A stretch of DNA of 12,948 nt from JAALKW01 sp033791145 (lineage in GTDB: Bacteria; Pseudomonadota; Gammaproteobacteria; Legionellales; Legionellaceae): assembly GCA_033791145.1 (NCBI GenBank), contig JASJHH010000120.1, positions 1-12,948 of the forward strand. Direction: 5' to 3'. Position numbers and translations under genes: made by a program. This document shows positions 6,953 to 12,948 of this stretch, in pieces (the stretch's first letter is position 1; each line of letters starts with the position of its first letter). The notes below the pieces were generated by a model. The model saw only the letters and a list, made by a program, of their open reading frames with translations, ran no database searches and had not been told where the DNA came from.

Positions 6953-7711
6953 TTAAATTGGATTATCGCTATCAATAAAAGCATGTTCCACACCAAACCG
7001 CATGGATAAATGCTCACCTAGTGCTTTAATGCCGTCTTTTTCTGTTGCATGATGCCCACATGCAAAGTAATGTAAATCAAGCTCTTTGGCTTGATAATAC
7101 GTACGTTCTGAGATTTCACCACTCAAATAAGCATCCACCCCAAGCGCACTTGCATCGGCTATAAAGTCTTGTGCCGCACCCGTACAAAAAGCAATGTTTT
7201 GAATTGATTTTTGGGTGCCTGAAATACATTGTGGCGCGCGTTTGTAAGTTTTTTCAATCAAATATGAGAAAGCATCTGCTGTCACAGCTTTAGGCAAGCG
7301 GCCTGTCCATAACAAATTAGGTGTGCCTGCTGCAGAATGCATCTTAACATCTGTCAACCCTAAACGCCTTGCCATGCAGGCGTTATTACCCAGTTCAGGA
7401 TGACAATCAATTGGCAAGTGATACGCAAATAAATTCATATCATGCTTTAATAAATCAGCAATGCGTTGTCGTTTCATACCGCAAATTTCTGGCGCTTCTC
7501 CGCGCCAAAAATAACCGTGATGCACCAAAAGTGCCGAGGCTTTATCTTGACATGCTGTTTGAATCACAGCATGCGACGCCGTCACTGCCGTTCTAATCCG
7601 GGTGATTTCCATTTGCCCTTCAACTTGCAATCCATTGGGTGCATAATCTTTAAAATTACCCAACACAAGATAATCAGCTAAATAATTTAAAAGCGCCGTG
7701 CGTGTCGTCAT
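6953..7711 (-). CDS. ybgI: Nif3-like dinuclear metal center protein YbgI
   Basis: A 252-residue protein of the Nif3/YbgI family, near the usual length of about 247. The metal ligands expected in the family are present: VHHGYFW (His64, His65), YHLPIDCHPELGNN (His98, Asp102) and ACGHHATEKDGI (His220 or His221, and Glu224). Members form ring-shaped hexamers with a di-metal site, often annotated as 'GTP cyclohydrolase 1 type 2'; the cellular role is not firmly settled. It starts 8 bases after the murA stop, and the TAGGAAGA formed by the end of murA is the likely, somewhat distant, ribosome binding site. It is followed by recD2 after 17 bases. Family membership is secure; the biochemical role is not. 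Confidence 0.93.
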   Translation of the reverse strand: MTTRTALLNYLADYLVLGNFKDYAPNGLQVEGQMEITRIRTAVTASHAVIQTACQDKASALLVHHGYFWRGEAPEICGMKRQRIADLLKHDMNLFAYHLPIDCHPELGNNACMARRLGLTDVKMHSAAGTPNLLWTGRLPKAVTADAFSYLIEKTYKRAPQCISGTQKSIQNIAFCTGAAQDFIADASALGVDAYLSGEISERTYYQAKELDLHYFACGHHATEKDGIKALGEHLSMRFGVEHAFIDSDNPI

Positions 7712-7719
7712 TTTATCTT

Positions 7720-8994
7720 TTATCTTCCTAAACAGCGTTTGATATCAGCACCTAAGACTGAAAATTTTTCTTCAATCCGCTCATACCCTCTATCAACATG
7801 ATAAATACGTTCAACCAAGGTTTCGCCTTCGGCTGAAAGCCCTGCTAACACTAAACTTGCAGAAGCACGTAAATCAGTTGCCATCACAGGAGCACCCGTT
7901 AAACGCTCAACCCCTTTTATGATTGCCGTATTTCCATTTAAGCGAATTTTAGCCCCCATTCGCTGTAATTCTTGCACATGCATAAAACGGTTTTCAAAAA
8001 TATTTTCAACCACTGTAGATGATCCGTTAGCGATTGTATTTAACGCCATAAATTGTGCCTGCATATCGGTTGGAAATCCAGGGTAAGGTGCCGTTGAAAT
8101 ATCAACCGCATTAGGACGCTCGCCTTTCATATCCAGTGTGACCCAATCATCTCCGGTGGTAATTAAAGCACCTGTTTCTTCAAACTTACAAAGCATCGAT
8201 AATAAGCCATCTGGACGAACGCGCTTAACAGTCACACATCCACGTGTCATTGCTGCCGCAGTTAAATATGTGCCCGCCTCTATTCTATCTGGCAATACGG
8301 TATAACTACCTCCCGTTAAAGCCTCAACGCCTTCTACTTCAATCGTATGTGTCCCAGCACCATTGATTTTTGCACCCATGCTGATTAAGAAGTTAGCCAA
8401 ATCAACAACCTCTGGTTCTTTTGCCGCATTTTGAATGCGCGTTGTCCCTTCAGCAAGCGTGGCTGCCATTAAAATATTTTCAGTGCCTGTCACTGTGACA
8501 GTCTCAAAATTTATATCTTTACCTTGTAAACGTTTTTGCTTGGTACGCGCTTTAATATATCCCCCGGAAACTTCTATCTCAGCTCCCATCAATTGTAACG
8601 CTTTCAAATGCAAATCAACCGGCCGCGTTCCAATCGCACACCCACCCGGTAAAGACACATCCGCCTGACCAAAACGAGCCAGCAACGGCCCCAAAACCAA
8701 AATAGACGCACGCATGGTTTTAACTAAATCATATGGCGCGACCAAATCACCCACCGTATTAGCATTAACTGAAACATGCATTTTTTCATCAACCACAAGA
8801 TGCGCGCCGAGCTGTCCTAATAATTCCATCATGGTTGTCACGTCATTAAGATGGGGCACATTCGCAATGGTCACAGGCTCTGTTGCCAGTAACGTCGCCG
8901 CCATAATGGGTAAAGCTGCATTTTTAGCACCTGACATGACAATTTCACCGTGAAGCGGTCGCCCGCCATTAATGACTAATTTATCCACGTTCAT
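7720..8994 (-). CDS. murA: UDP-N-acetylglucosamine 1-carboxyvinyltransferase MurA
   Basis: MurA transfers enolpyruvate from phosphoenolpyruvate to UDP-GlcNAc in the cytoplasm, the first committed step of peptidoglycan synthesis and the target of fosfomycin. The 424 residues match the family length of about 420. Visible are SGAKNAALPI with the UDP-GlcNAc-contacting Lys24/Asn25, KTMRASILVLGPLLARFG (92-109) and the catalytic loop LPGGCAIGTRPVDLHL, in which Cys119 is the residue attacked by fosfomycin. Asp is not substituted there, so natural fosfomycin resistance is not predicted from this residue. It lies after ibaG, as in E. coli, overlapping it by 14 bases. Start choice is uncertain: GGGAGA abuts the ATG at 8994 too closely, whereas the GTG at 8988, two codons later, has normal spacing and gives the usual (M)DKLVI start. 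Confidence 0.98.
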   Translation of the reverse strand: MNVDKLVINGGRPLHGEIVMSGAKNAALPIMAATLLATEPVTIANVPHLNDVTTMMELLGQLGAHLVVDEKMHVSVNANTVGDLVAPYDLVKTMRASILVLGPLLARFGQADVSLPGGCAIGTRPVDLHLKALQLMGAEIEVSGGYIKARTKQKRLQGKDINFETVTVTGTENILMAATLAEGTTRIQNAAKEPEVVDLANFLISMGAKINGAGTHTIEVEGVEALTGGSYTVLPDRIEAGTYLTAAAMTRGCVTVKRVRPDGLLSMLCKFEETGALITTGDDWVTLDMKGERPNAVDISTAPYPGFPTDMQAQFMALNTIANGSSTVVENIFENRFMHVQELQRMGAKIRLNGNTAIIKGVERLTGAPVMATDLRASASLVLAGLSAEGETLVERIYHVDRGYERIEEKFSVLGADIKRCLGR

Positions 8995-9226
8995 TCTCCC
9001 ACTCAGCTTCCGTCCAGGTTTTCATGGTGAGTGCGTGCAAATCACCCGAAACAATCACATCTTGCAATTTACTATAAACCCATTGTTGCCGAGCTACAGG
9101 GCGCAACCCTTCAAATTGATTGGATACAATCGTCAGTTCATAATGATATCCATCACCCAGTACATGCACGTAAGAAACCCCTTCTTCTGCAACCAAACGC
9201 GCTTCAATTTCATCATGGCTAATCAT
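8981..9226 (-). CDS. ibaG: BolA-family protein IbaG (YrbA)
   Basis: An 81-residue single-domain BolA/IbaG protein. The segment VSYVHVLGDGYHYELTIVS (17-35) holds His21 and His28, and VARQQWVYSKLQDVI (44-58) then LHALTMKTWTEAEW (63-76, with His64) complete the class II KH-like fold. BolA-family proteins pair with monothiol glutaredoxins and bind Fe-S clusters through conserved Cys/His residues; E. coli IbaG is linked to acid response. An AGGAG lies nine bases upstream of the ATG. It overlaps mlaB by 8 bases and murA by 14, exactly in its position in the E. coli mla-ibaG-murA order. Confidence 0.95.
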   Translation of the reverse strand: MISHDEIEARLVAEEGVSYVHVLGDGYHYELTIVSNQFEGLRPVARQQWVYSKLQDVIVSGDLHALTMKTWTEAEWENERG

Positions 9227-9515
9227 TCACCAACTCTCCTAAAAACAAATTGTTTATCCCACAAAACGTGGCTAAATCAGTCATTGTATTCGACATGTTC
9301 TGAATCAAAAAATCTTGCTGTCTAAGCTTACATAAACGCTTTGCTTCAATTAATAAAGCAAGGCCTGCGCTATCGCATTGCAACACCTGACTTAAATCAA
9401 ACAAGACAGACGTTTTTTTATGTTTATTTAGCAACACTAAAAAACGCTTTAATTCGGCCGAAACCGTTTCAAATGTTAAATTTTTAGCTGGAACAAATAC
9501 ACTCGGAGTAAGCAT
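9219..9515 (-). CDS. mlaB: MlaB, STAS-domain subunit of the phospholipid ABC transporter
   Basis: A 98-residue cytoplasmic STAS-domain protein, the usual size for MlaB. The diagnostic stretch is FDLSQVLQCDSAGLALLIEA (39-58), with the DSAG loop that in STAS proteins precedes the helix contacting partners; the C-terminal part (FCGINNLF, 84-91) is also typical. MlaB binds MlaF and is needed for assembly and activity of the MlaFEDB complex. Its ATG overlaps the mlaC stop by one base (TAATG), with GAGG seven bases upstream inside mlaC, and its own stop overlaps ibaG, so translation is coupled along the operon. Confidence 0.92.
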   Translation of the reverse strand: MLTPSVFVPAKNLTFETVSAELKRFLVLLNKHKKTSVLFDLSQVLQCDSAGLALLIEAKRLCKLRQQDFLIQNMSNTMTDLATFCGINNLFLGELVND

Positions 9516-10126
9516 TATGCCGCCTCTTTTGAACTGCTTTTTGCTTCAAGTTCAGCAATTAAGTTATTCATATTTGATGTTCTTAGTATCTGCCCAAATT
9601 GTGTTTTAAAACTTTGCAGCAAACTCACGCCTTCCACACTAAAATCATAAATTTTCCAACTGCCTTTTTTAAGCACCAAACTATAACTTAATGGAATTTT
9701 TTGTCCACTCGGGCGAATGATAACACTATTTACCCGTGTAAAACGTCCGTTTGGTGCCGCACGTTCGGGCATGAACATAATTTTTTCATCCGAATACTCT
9801 GCCAAAGGTGCTGAATACGTGCGTACCACTAAATCTGTAAACGCTATTGTAAAGCGCGCGCGCTCTGCCTCTGAGGCGCGGACCCAGGCAGCGCGTCCCA
9901 ACACAGAGCGCGCCATGCCCCGCACATCAATATGTGGCAATAAATATTCACGTACGGTTTTTCGAACAATTTCAGGATTCGTTTTTAAGTTTGCTTTGTT
10001 TTTATCTAACACTTGAACCATATTTCCAGCTGTTGTTTCAAGCATAGGAACAGGAGAGGTCGCAGACCATGCTACAGCTGTAAATCCCAAACAAAGCACC
10101 CCAAAAAAAACACGTAACCCGCGCAT
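9515..10126 (-). CDS. mlaC: MlaC, periplasmic phospholipid-binding protein
   Basis: A 203-residue secreted protein. The N-terminal signal peptide (RGLRVFFGVLCLGFTAVAW) probably ends at the Ala-Trp-Ser-Ala site near residue 22. The mature part carries MlaC/Ttg2D family features: TVREYLLPHIDVRGMARSVLG (about 57-77), ASEAERARFTIAF (about 83-95) and PLSYSLVLKKGSWKIYDFSVEGVSL (about 145-170). MlaC ferries phospholipid between the outer-membrane MlaA complex and MlaFEDB. The ATG has a strong AGGAG seven bases upstream (10134-10138). It is the only gene in the mla run with a sizeable leader, 55 bases after mlaD, and that gap contains a GC-rich palindrome. No mlaA is in the window. Confidence 0.95.
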   Translation of the reverse strand: MRGLRVFFGVLCLGFTAVAWSATSPVPMLETTAGNMVQVLDKNKANLKTNPEIVRKTVREYLLPHIDVRGMARSVLGRAAWVRASEAERARFTIAFTDLVVRTYSAPLAEYSDEKIMFMPERAAPNGRFTRVNSVIIRPSGQKIPLSYSLVLKKGSWKIYDFSVEGVSLLQSFKTQFGQILRTSNMNNLIAELEAKSSSKEAA

Positions 10127-10133
10127 AGTTATT

Positions 10134-10138
10134 CTCCT
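10134..10138 (-). promoter_or_regulatory. Strong ribosome binding site of mlaC
   Basis: AGGAG on the minus strand lies seven bases before the mlaC ATG and confirms that start. It gives mlaC an independent initiation signal, unlike the coupled overlaps around the other mla genes. Confidence 0.7.
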
Positions 10139-10149
10139 ATTGCCATAGA

Positions 10150-10170
10150 CCCCGCGGACAAGCCGCGGGG
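10150..10170. repeat. GC-only palindrome between mlaD and mlaC
   Basis: A perfect 8-base inverted repeat, arms CCCCGCGG and CCGCGGGG, with a 5-base loop (ACAAG), lies 11 bases after the mlaD stop and 23 bases before the mlaC ATG. Both arms are pure G+C in otherwise AT-rich DNA. No T-run follows on either strand, so it is not an ordinary terminator. In mRNA it would form a very stable hairpin that could protect the mlaFED part from decay or lower expression downstream. The shape and composition suggest a REP-like dispersed palindromic element, but only one copy is visible here. Confidence 0.8.
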
Positions 10171-10181
10171 CGTAGGCTTTG

Positions 10182-10664
10182 TTAAGTTGCTTTCACATTA
10201 AATAATAATTGCCCGATGAGATTTTCTAAAATCACGGCCTCTTGTGTTTTTTCAATATTATCCCCTGCACGTAAATACGGATGATTTGGATCATCTTCAA
10301 ATCCTGGGACAATACTAATATAATTCGAACCGAGTAACCCTTCGGTTAAAATACGTGCTGACGTGTCTTCGTAAGGTATCGGTTTATTTTCTGCAAGGCG
10401 CATCGTGACTTTGGCATTCAACTGACCGGGCTCAAGTACAATTTGGGTGACCTCCCCCACTTTAACCCCTGAAACAGTCACAGGCGCACGTACTTTTAAG
10501 CCGCCAATGTTCGCAAAATCAGCTGTCACTTGATAATTTTTTGTATGCGCTAAAGTTTGTATCCCACTCACTTTAAACACCATCACAAGCAAGGCTAAAA
10601 ATCCAAAAATCATTAAAAAACCAACTGCTAAATCCAGCCCATAGCGCCTATTTTGCATTGTCAT
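10182..10664 (-). CDS. mlaD: MlaD, MCE-domain subunit of the phospholipid ABC transporter
   Basis: A 160-residue inner-membrane protein. One N-terminal transmembrane helix (about 9-33) anchors a periplasmic MCE domain (about 43-121) with ADFANIGGLKVRAPVTVSGVKVG as two adjacent pieces and GLLGSNYISIVPGFED near its end; the following IEKTQEAVILENLIGQLLF matches the E. coli C-terminal helix that lines the hexamer's central pore. It is slightly shorter than E. coli MlaD (183) because it stops soon after that helix. MlaD forms a hexameric ring on MlaE and passes lipid to or from MlaC. The ATG directly follows the mlaE stop (TAAATG), with a perfect GGAGG seven bases upstream. A second ATG two codons later is an alternative start. 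Confidence 0.95.
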   Translation of the reverse strand: MTMQNRRYGLDLAVGFLMIFGFLALLVMVFKVSGIQTLAHTKNYQVTADFANIGGLKVRAPVTVSGVKVGEVTQIVLEPGQLNAKVTMRLAENKPIPYEDTSARILTEGLLGSNYISIVPGFEDDPNHPYLRAGDNIEKTQEAVILENLIGQLLFNVKAT

Positions 10665-11447
10665 TTACCATCCTCCAATCATGAGCGCTGTTAATAAAAA
10701 ATCAAATCCTAAAATCAACAAAGACGCGTAAACCACCGAGCGCGTAGTGGCTTGGCTAATCCCTTCAGCCGTTGGAACACATGAAAAACCTTGATATACA
10801 GCAACCCATGTGACCAAGAAAGCAAAAACCATGCTCTTCATTATACCGCTAAGTACATCTAACTTAAAATCCACTGCAGATTGCATATTAGACCAAAAAC
10901 TTCCGCCATCAATTCCTAAATATTCAACCCCAATAAAATAACCACCATAAATTGCAACAGCTGAAAACATAAGCGTAAGTATTGGCAAAGCAATTAATCC
11001 CGCTAAAAAACGCGGGTAAACAATACGTGCCAAGGGGTCAACCCCCATCATATCCATACTGCTCAACTGCTCTGTTGTTTTCATGAGTCCAATTTCTGCT
11101 GTCAATGCAGAGCCTGCGCGTCCTGCAAATAATAACGCACTCACTACAGGGCCAAGCTCACGCGCAATACTTAACGCCAAAAGCTGTCCTAATTGACTGG
11201 CAGCTCCAAACTTCTCAAGCGTATGATAACCTTGTAAACCCACCACCATGCCAATAAAAAGTCCTGAAACAATAATCACAACCGCTGACAACACCCCCAC
11301 AAAATACAACTGCTGCCATATATTAGGCAGCAATGCGCGGCTTTTAGGAAAGCGCCATAACAAACAAAATAAAAAACAACCTGAGTGACCTAGCCGCGCT
11401 AACGCATCCATACCCACTTGGCCTGTTTTTGCAATTCGATTAAGCAT
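10665..11447 (-). CDS. mlaE: MlaE, permease subunit of the phospholipid ABC transporter
   Basis: A 260-residue polytopic inner-membrane protein, equal to the E. coli length. Hydrophobic segments occur around residues 45-75, 95-115, 145-175, 195-220 and 235-258. The conserved permease block FAGRAGSALTAEIG then MKTTEQLSSMDMMGVDP (about 125-157) is the coupling region typical of MlaE/YrbE proteins. It forms the dimeric membrane core of MlaFEDB. The open frame extends to 11558, but the start at 11447 is preferred: it has AGAGGAG eight bases upstream, gives the family length, and overlaps mlaF by only 8 bases rather than 119. The 37 extra N-terminal residues of the longer version do not look like MlaE. 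Confidence 0.95.
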   Translation of the reverse strand: MLNRIAKTGQVGMDALARLGHSGCFLFCLLWRFPKSRALLPNIWQQLYFVGVLSAVVIIVSGLFIGMVVGLQGYHTLEKFGAASQLGQLLALSIARELGPVVSALLFAGRAGSALTAEIGLMKTTEQLSSMDMMGVDPLARIVYPRFLAGLIALPILTLMFSAVAIYGGYFIGVEYLGIDGGSFWSNMQSAVDFKLDVLSGIMKSMVFAFLVTWVAVYQGFSCVPTAEGISQATTRSVVYASLLILGFDFLLTALMIGGW

Positions 11448-12237
11448 CAAGTAACTCCTCTTGATAAGGCTTTGCGGGATAATGAAATGGCACCGTACCA
11501 TCAGCCTCACCTGACATAAATTGCCGTATATCCGGTTGTTTTGATGCTTGTAATGCACTTGGCGTACCTTCTCCTATCACACGCCCACCCGCAATTAAAT
11601 ACACGTAATCTGCAATTGAACAGGTTTCTTCTACATCGTGAGATACAATAATCGTCGTTGTTTTTAATAGCTCATTCAGGCGCTTAATTAAACGCACCAA
11701 AACCCCCATCGAAATCGGGTCTTGCCCTGTAAACGGCTCATCATACATCATTAAATCCGGATCGAGTGCCGTGGCACGTGCAAGCGCCACACGTCGCGCC
11801 ATGCCGCCTGATAATTCGGAAGGCATTAAATCAGCGGCTCCTCGTAGCCCCACTGCTTCAAGTTTCATTAAGACCACATGGTTTAATAAATGCGCCTCTA
11901 AATCAGTATGCTCACGCAGTGGAAAAGCGACGTTTTCAAACACAGATAAATGCGTAAACAAGGCGCCGTTTTGAAACAATAAGCCCATATTTCGCCGCGC
12001 TTTCGCAAGCTTTTTATTTGATAAGTCATGAATGTTTTGCTGATGCACAAAAACTTCGCCTGAGTCAGGCTTTAACATACCGCCAATCAGATGCAGCAAC
12101 GTGGTTTTACCCGTGCCACTTGGCCCCATAATCGCTGTGATTTTTCCACGCTGAACTTCAAGATTCACTTGATTGAATATCATGCGGTTTTGATGTGAAA
12201 ACGTCAGCTGTTTAATCAGAACCCAGGGGTCTTCCAT
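11440..12237 (-). CDS. mlaF: MlaF, ATPase subunit of the phospholipid ABC transporter
   Basis: A 265-residue ABC ATPase. Walker A GPSGTGKT is at 38-45, the Q-loop at Gln89, the signature LSGGM at 142-146 followed by ARRVALARA, Walker B DLMMYDE at 161-167 and the switch His200 in IIVSH. Two copies drive the MlaE dimer from the cytoplasmic face, with MlaB bound to their helical domains; the tail of residues after 235 fits the C-terminal extension of MlaF. It is the first gene of the mla run. AGGAG lies 11 bases upstream of the ATG, a slightly long spacing; an ATG nearer to it is out of frame. Confidence 0.96.
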   Translation of the reverse strand: MEDPWVLIKQLTFSHQNRMIFNQVNLEVQRGKITAIMGPSGTGKTTLLHLIGGMLKPDSGEVFVHQQNIHDLSNKKLAKARRNMGLLFQNGALFTHLSVFENVAFPLREHTDLEAHLLNHVVLMKLEAVGLRGAADLMPSELSGGMARRVALARATALDPDLMMYDEPFTGQDPISMGVLVRLIKRLNELLKTTTIIVSHDVEETCSIADYVYLIAGGRVIGEGTPSALQASKQPDIRQFMSGEADGTVPFHYPAKPYQEELLDA

Positions 12238-12269
12238 AAACTCATTTGCTCCTAATCAAGAATCTTTTA

Positions 12270-12300
12270 AGTATATACCCCAGATCCTATATATTGCCAA
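12270..12300 (-). promoter_or_regulatory. Candidate promoter of the mla operon
   Basis: On the minus strand, TTGGCA (12295-12300) and TATACT (12270-12275) are spaced by 19 bases, longer than the usual 17. Transcription would begin near 12263, giving a leader of about 25 bases that contains AGGAG at 12249-12253. Recognised by eye only. Confidence 0.35.
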
Positions 12301-12322
12301 TCAACTCAAACATTAATAATTT
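12294..12322 (+). promoter_or_regulatory. Weak candidate promoter for the right-edge orphan gene
   Basis: TTGCCA (12294-12299) and TAATTT (12317-12322) are separated by 17 bases and point towards the plus-strand gene starting at 12416. The leader would be about 85 bases. It overlaps the proposed mla -35 on the opposite strand. In such AT-rich DNA the match may be chance. Confidence 0.25.
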
Positions 12323-12415
12323 TCAACCCGATTAAATTCTAATCGATATGGCAAGTTTATTTACTTTAGTGGCCGTATATGTTAAACTGCTTACGCTTTA
12401 TTTTTCATAAAAAAC

Positions 12416-12948
12416 ATGGACTATCTGATGCCACCGATTACAACAACTAAAGACCTTCAATGGCATTGTAATCATATTATCAAGCAATTGGAAAACGCTG
12501 TGCAAGCTACAGCAGATGCGAGGCATATCAAGATAAATAATAAAAGCGATCTTGCGCTAGCCGAAGAAGCAAAAGAGAAATATATTCAAGCGGTAGAAGA
12601 GGCGTACGACTCTCAAACAATACCTGATCTATATGAAAAAACTTATACGCACGCGATAGCTGAGCCTTGGGGAGTTAATGTAGATTACAAGGCCTCCGAA
12701 GGCGCTGAGCAATGCATACTCTACCAAATCGAAGTAGGTTGTATTATTCAGCAATTAAATCATGATTTTTGCTTAAATCAAGCTCGAGAAGACTGGGTTG
12801 ACTACACAGAACCATATTTCAATGCGTTAGGTAAACCCAGCCAAGATCGCATTGGTCATGCCAATTATGTTGTTCATTGGGTAGATGAATTACCAGAATC
12901 TAATGCCTTTAAGATTGAACAAAATATCGTTTATCTGTATAAAACAGG
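12416..12948 (+). CDS. Hypothetical protein, C-terminus beyond the window
   Basis: The frame is open from ATG 12416 to the right edge, with 177 codons visible and no stop. A second ATG at 12428 has TGGA about seven bases upstream and may be the true start. I do not recognise the protein. It appears soluble and largely helical at first (DLQWHCNHIIKQLENAVQA; ALAEEAKEKYIQAVEEAY, about 48-65). A second part is rich in aromatic and acidic residues and holds several cysteines and histidines (YQIEVGCIIQQLNHDFC; HANYVVHWVDELPE). No signal peptide or membrane helix is seen. It is divergent from mlaF across 178 bases and is probably an independent single-gene unit. A secreted effector is possible for an intracellular bacterium, but nothing in the visible part proves it. 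Confidence 0.7.
   Translation, partial: MDYLMPPITTTKDLQWHCNHIIKQLENAVQATADARHIKINNKSDLALAEEAKEKYIQAVEEAYDSQTIPDLYEKTYTHAIAEPWGVNVDYKASEGAEQCILYQIEVGCIIQQLNHDFCLNQAREDWVDYTEPYFNALGKPSQDRIGHANYVVHWVDELPESNAFKIEQNIVYLYKT

Noticed and set aside
8972..9325. Plus-strand open frame across ibaG and mlaB
   Set aside because: It is antisense to two conserved overlapping genes and has no recognisable content.
10150..10170. Intrinsic terminator between mlaD and mlaC
   Set aside because: The stem is strong but no run of T follows on the minus strand, and mlaC belongs to the same conserved operon.
11448..11558. Longer MlaE with 37 extra N-terminal residues
   Set aside because: It would overlap mlaF by 119 bases, the added residues are basic and unlike MlaE, and the ATG at 11447 has an excellent ribosome binding site and yields the standard 260 residues.

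Overview
The window is an AT-rich stretch of a gammaproteobacterial chromosome. The main marker is the gene order mlaF-mlaE-mlaD-mlaC-mlaB-ibaG-murA, which is the Escherichia coli order, with proteins clearly of that type. Beside it lie type IV pilus minor prepilins of the PilV/PilW/PilX kind and three orphan genes. One orphan is a eukaryotic-like DUSP23-type phosphatase. The other two are proteins I cannot assign, at least one of them strongly charged. That mix fits a host-associated gammaproteobacterium such as a member of the Legionellales, but this placement is an inference; no marker RNA gene is present.

Layout from left to right. Positions 1-732 (minus) hold a phosphatase cut by the left edge. 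Positions 785-3919 (minus) form one transcription unit: a WbpM/CapD/PglF-type nucleotide-sugar dehydratase, then a 45-residue PilV-like prepilin stub, PilW and PilX, all packed or overlapping. A short divergent intergenic region (3920-4049) follows. Positions 4050-4799 (plus) hold a basic, probably coiled-coil protein of unknown function whose 3' end overlaps the convergent recD2 by 21 bases. Positions 4779-12237 (minus) hold nine tightly packed genes read from right to left: mlaF, mlaE, mlaD, mlaC, mlaB, ibaG, murA, a Nif3/YbgI protein and recD2. A second divergent intergenic region (12238-12415) precedes an unknown plus-strand gene cut by the right edge.

How the genes work together. MlaFEDB is the inner-membrane ABC complex and MlaC its periplasmic phospholipid carrier, which together keep the outer membrane lipid-asymmetric. 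IbaG is a small BolA-family protein and MurA commits UDP-GlcNAc to peptidoglycan, so the first seven genes form an envelope operon. YbgI and RecD2 are appended to the same strand with gaps of 8 and 17 bases and may be co-transcribed. The dehydratase and prepilins form a second surface-related unit.

No gene-free stretch exceeds 300 bases; the longest is 178 bases. I saw no tRNA, rRNA, CRISPR array, insertion sequence or convincing intrinsic terminator. The best candidates for something undescribed are the orphan phosphatase with an extra segment in its catalytic domain, the miniature prepilin, the GC-rich palindrome between mlaD and mlaC, and the two unassigned genes.
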